From positions 1 through 6,768 of the forward strand of contig JAHIZN010000108.1 in assembly GCA_018814245.1 (NCBI GenBank): DNA of 6,768 bases. Direction: 5' to 3'. A program made the position numbers and the translations under genes. This DNA is from a bacterium (lineage in GTDB: Bacteria > UBA9089 > CG2-30-40-21). Each line of letters opens with the position of its first letter. The stretch's first letter is position 1. Below are positions 6,224-6,768 of this stretch, piece by piece. The notes beneath the pieces are model-generated. The model worked only from the letters and a program-made list of their open reading frames with translations, searched no databases and had not been told where the DNA came from.

Positions 6224-6243
6224 GCGAAGGATAAACCCTTCGC
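6224..6243. promoter_or_regulatory. Inverted repeat upstream of the metal operon, possible operator or leader hairpin
   Basis: GCGAAGG-ATAAAC-CCTTCGC is a perfect 7-bp inverted repeat with a 6-base spacer, centred about 50 bp upstream of the outer-membrane protein ATG (6183). On the minus strand it is followed by GGTGTTAAAAAAAA, not by a T-tract, so it is not an ordinary terminator for the ORF upstream. The position fits a repressor site or an mRNA hairpin. It does not match the Zur or Fur consensus as I know them. Confidence 0.4.
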
Positions 6244-6264
6244 AGAAGAAGTAAATTAAAGAAG

Positions 6265-6531
6265 TTATGCTAAATCATCGGGAGGTCCACGGATTGATTG
6301 TCCCCCAACAGATGGATTGGAAAGAAACAGAGGGTATGTCAAAACATAGGATGAATGTGGCAGCAGGATGTAGCTGAGAAATGAAGGGAAAACAGAAGTT
6401 GCATAGCCGTGGTAACCCCACCAGCAGCCGGGGCAGAAGGATTCTGCCTCATTATCACAGTGGTTACAATAGATTAGTTGAGAATAGTTGTGCCCACAGG
6501 TATGATGGTGTGCTGCTTCAGACGAAATCAT
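6265..6531 (-). CDS. Small Cys/His-rich protein of unknown function
   Basis: From the ATG at 6531 this gives 88 aa (a TTG at 6543 would add four). I do not recognise a family. Visible features are HHHTCGH near residues 8-14, a four-Cys zinc-ribbon-like pattern (CNHC, then CPGC nine residues later), aromatic WWGYHGY, and a hydrophobic, proline-rich C-terminal half. It ends 81 bases upstream of the outer-membrane protein ATG, on the same strand, so it could be co-transcribed with the metal operon and bind zinc. Against it: there is no clear ribosome site, and its first ten or so codons lie in the terminal repeat 6509-6556. Moderate doubt that it is expressed. Confidence 0.45.
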   Translation of the reverse strand: MISSEAAHHHTCGHNYSQLIYCNHCDNEAESFCPGCWWGYHGYATSVFPSFLSYILLPHSSYVLTYPLFLSNPSVGGQSIRGPPDDLA

Positions 6532-6556
6532 AATTTTCTTCAATTTAAGTTAGCGA
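6509..6556 (+). repeat. Terminal repeat, type 2, left end of the relic
   Basis: Starts TGTGCTGCTTCAGACGAAATC; its first 33 bases match the reverse complement of 1681-1713 at 31 of 33. The ATG of the small Cys/His ORF (6529-6531, minus strand) lies inside it, in the segment that reads ATTATGATTTCG on that strand. Confidence 0.7.
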
Positions 6557-6593
6557 TTTGGGAGTTTGTCAGCTAATAGCTATTGCAACAAAA

Positions 6594-6673
6594 AGAGGAA
6601 GAATCGCAAAGGGTGTAATCTATAGGAAACATGGTTGTATCTATGAAGTTACACCCTTTGTGATTCTTTCTCT
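6594..6673 (+). repeat. Long hairpin inside the relic (25-bp stem, 30-base loop)
   Basis: 6594-6618 pairs with 6649-6673. Over 25 positions only two differ from perfect complementarity, and both become G-U pairs in a plus-strand RNA. The inner half is CAAAGGGTGTAA/TTACACCCTTTG. A degenerate form of the same sequence is at 82-129 in the left IS. Confidence 0.8.
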
Positions 6674-6717
6674 GTAAACAAGATTGACATGATTTGGTCT
6701 TGAGTATGACCCCAAGA

Positions 6718-6768
6718 AAAGTAGCTTAACAATTGAATGGAAAATTACGATTCACGGTGAACCAGCAC
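6718..6768 (-). repeat. Right terminal repeat, type 1 (inverted copy of 1-39)
   Basis: 6718-6756 matches the reverse complement of 1-39 at 38 of 39 positions. The remaining 12 bases (GTGAACCAGCAC, read on the plus strand) bring it to a tip similar to the type 2 ends, which finish CAGCAC(A). The true end is probably one base past the window. Confidence 0.85.

Larger units (their letters stand above)
6509..6768 (-). mobile_element. Internally deleted IS relic (MITE-like), inverted relative to the left IS
   Basis: A 260-bp block with a type 2 end at its left (6509-6556) and a type 1 end at its right (6718-6768). The left IS has the two end types in the opposite order, so this is an inverted relative lacking orfA and orfB. 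It keeps the subterminal motif shared with 93-105. The tips read TGTGCTGC and GTGCTGGT inward. Between the ends lies a long hairpin (6594-6673) and little else. It looks like a non-autonomous derivative that could be moved by the full element's transposase. Confidence 0.6.

Noticed and set aside
6594..6673. CRISPR array or tRNA gene
   Set aside because: Only one inverted pair, no evenly spaced direct repeats, and no cloverleaf or CCA-type end.
1..6768. Linear replicon with telomeric inverted repeats
   Set aside because: The two edges are not equivalent in length, internal copies of the same repeat exist, and no telomere-resolving or replication gene is present.

Overview
The window comes from an AT-rich, uncultured-type Gram-negative bacterium. 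It encodes an outer-membrane beta-barrel protein and a periplasmic metal-binding protein with a Sec signal, which places it in a double-membrane organism. I cannot name the species or phylum from sequence alone. All convincing genes are on the minus strand.

Layout, left to right. (1) 1-1713: a nearly complete IS3-family insertion sequence. It has orfA, an A8 slippery run for -1 frameshifting, and an orfB broken by an internal frameshift, with imperfect terminal repeats at 1-39 and 1664-1713. (2) 1714-2610: a two-gene MNT/HEPN toxin-antitoxin-type cassette (nucleotidyltransferase then HEPN protein, ATGA overlap), bracketed by a 17-bp near-perfect direct repeat. (3) 2611-3049: a 439-bp non-coding block bounded by 12-bp perfect inverted repeats. 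It holds a strong leftward sigma70-like promoter and a two-sided T-tract hairpin, and probably supplies the cassette's promoter and leader. (4) 3053-6183: a metal-uptake operon transcribed leftward: outer-membrane protein (frameshifted), ZnuA-like binding protein, ABC-3 permease. The ATPase that should complete this transporter is absent; a palindrome-rich 211-bp spacer lies between binding protein and permease. (5) 6265-6531: a small Cys/His-rich ORF upstream of the operon. Its start codon sits inside a terminal repeat. (6) 6509-6768: a short, internally deleted, inverted relative of the left IS. It contains a 25-bp-stem hairpin.

How it fits together: the outer-membrane protein, ZnuA-like protein and permease look like one zinc or manganese import route (outer membrane to periplasm to cytoplasm). 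The toxin-antitoxin-like cassette sits between the transporter and the IS. Related repeat ends in inverted orientation flank everything, so the whole window resembles a composite transposon: full IS on the left, MITE-like relic on the right. A caution is that the window starts and stops inside these repeats, which is also what a metagenomic contig broken at a repeat would look like. The two internal frameshifts could be true decay or sequencing error.
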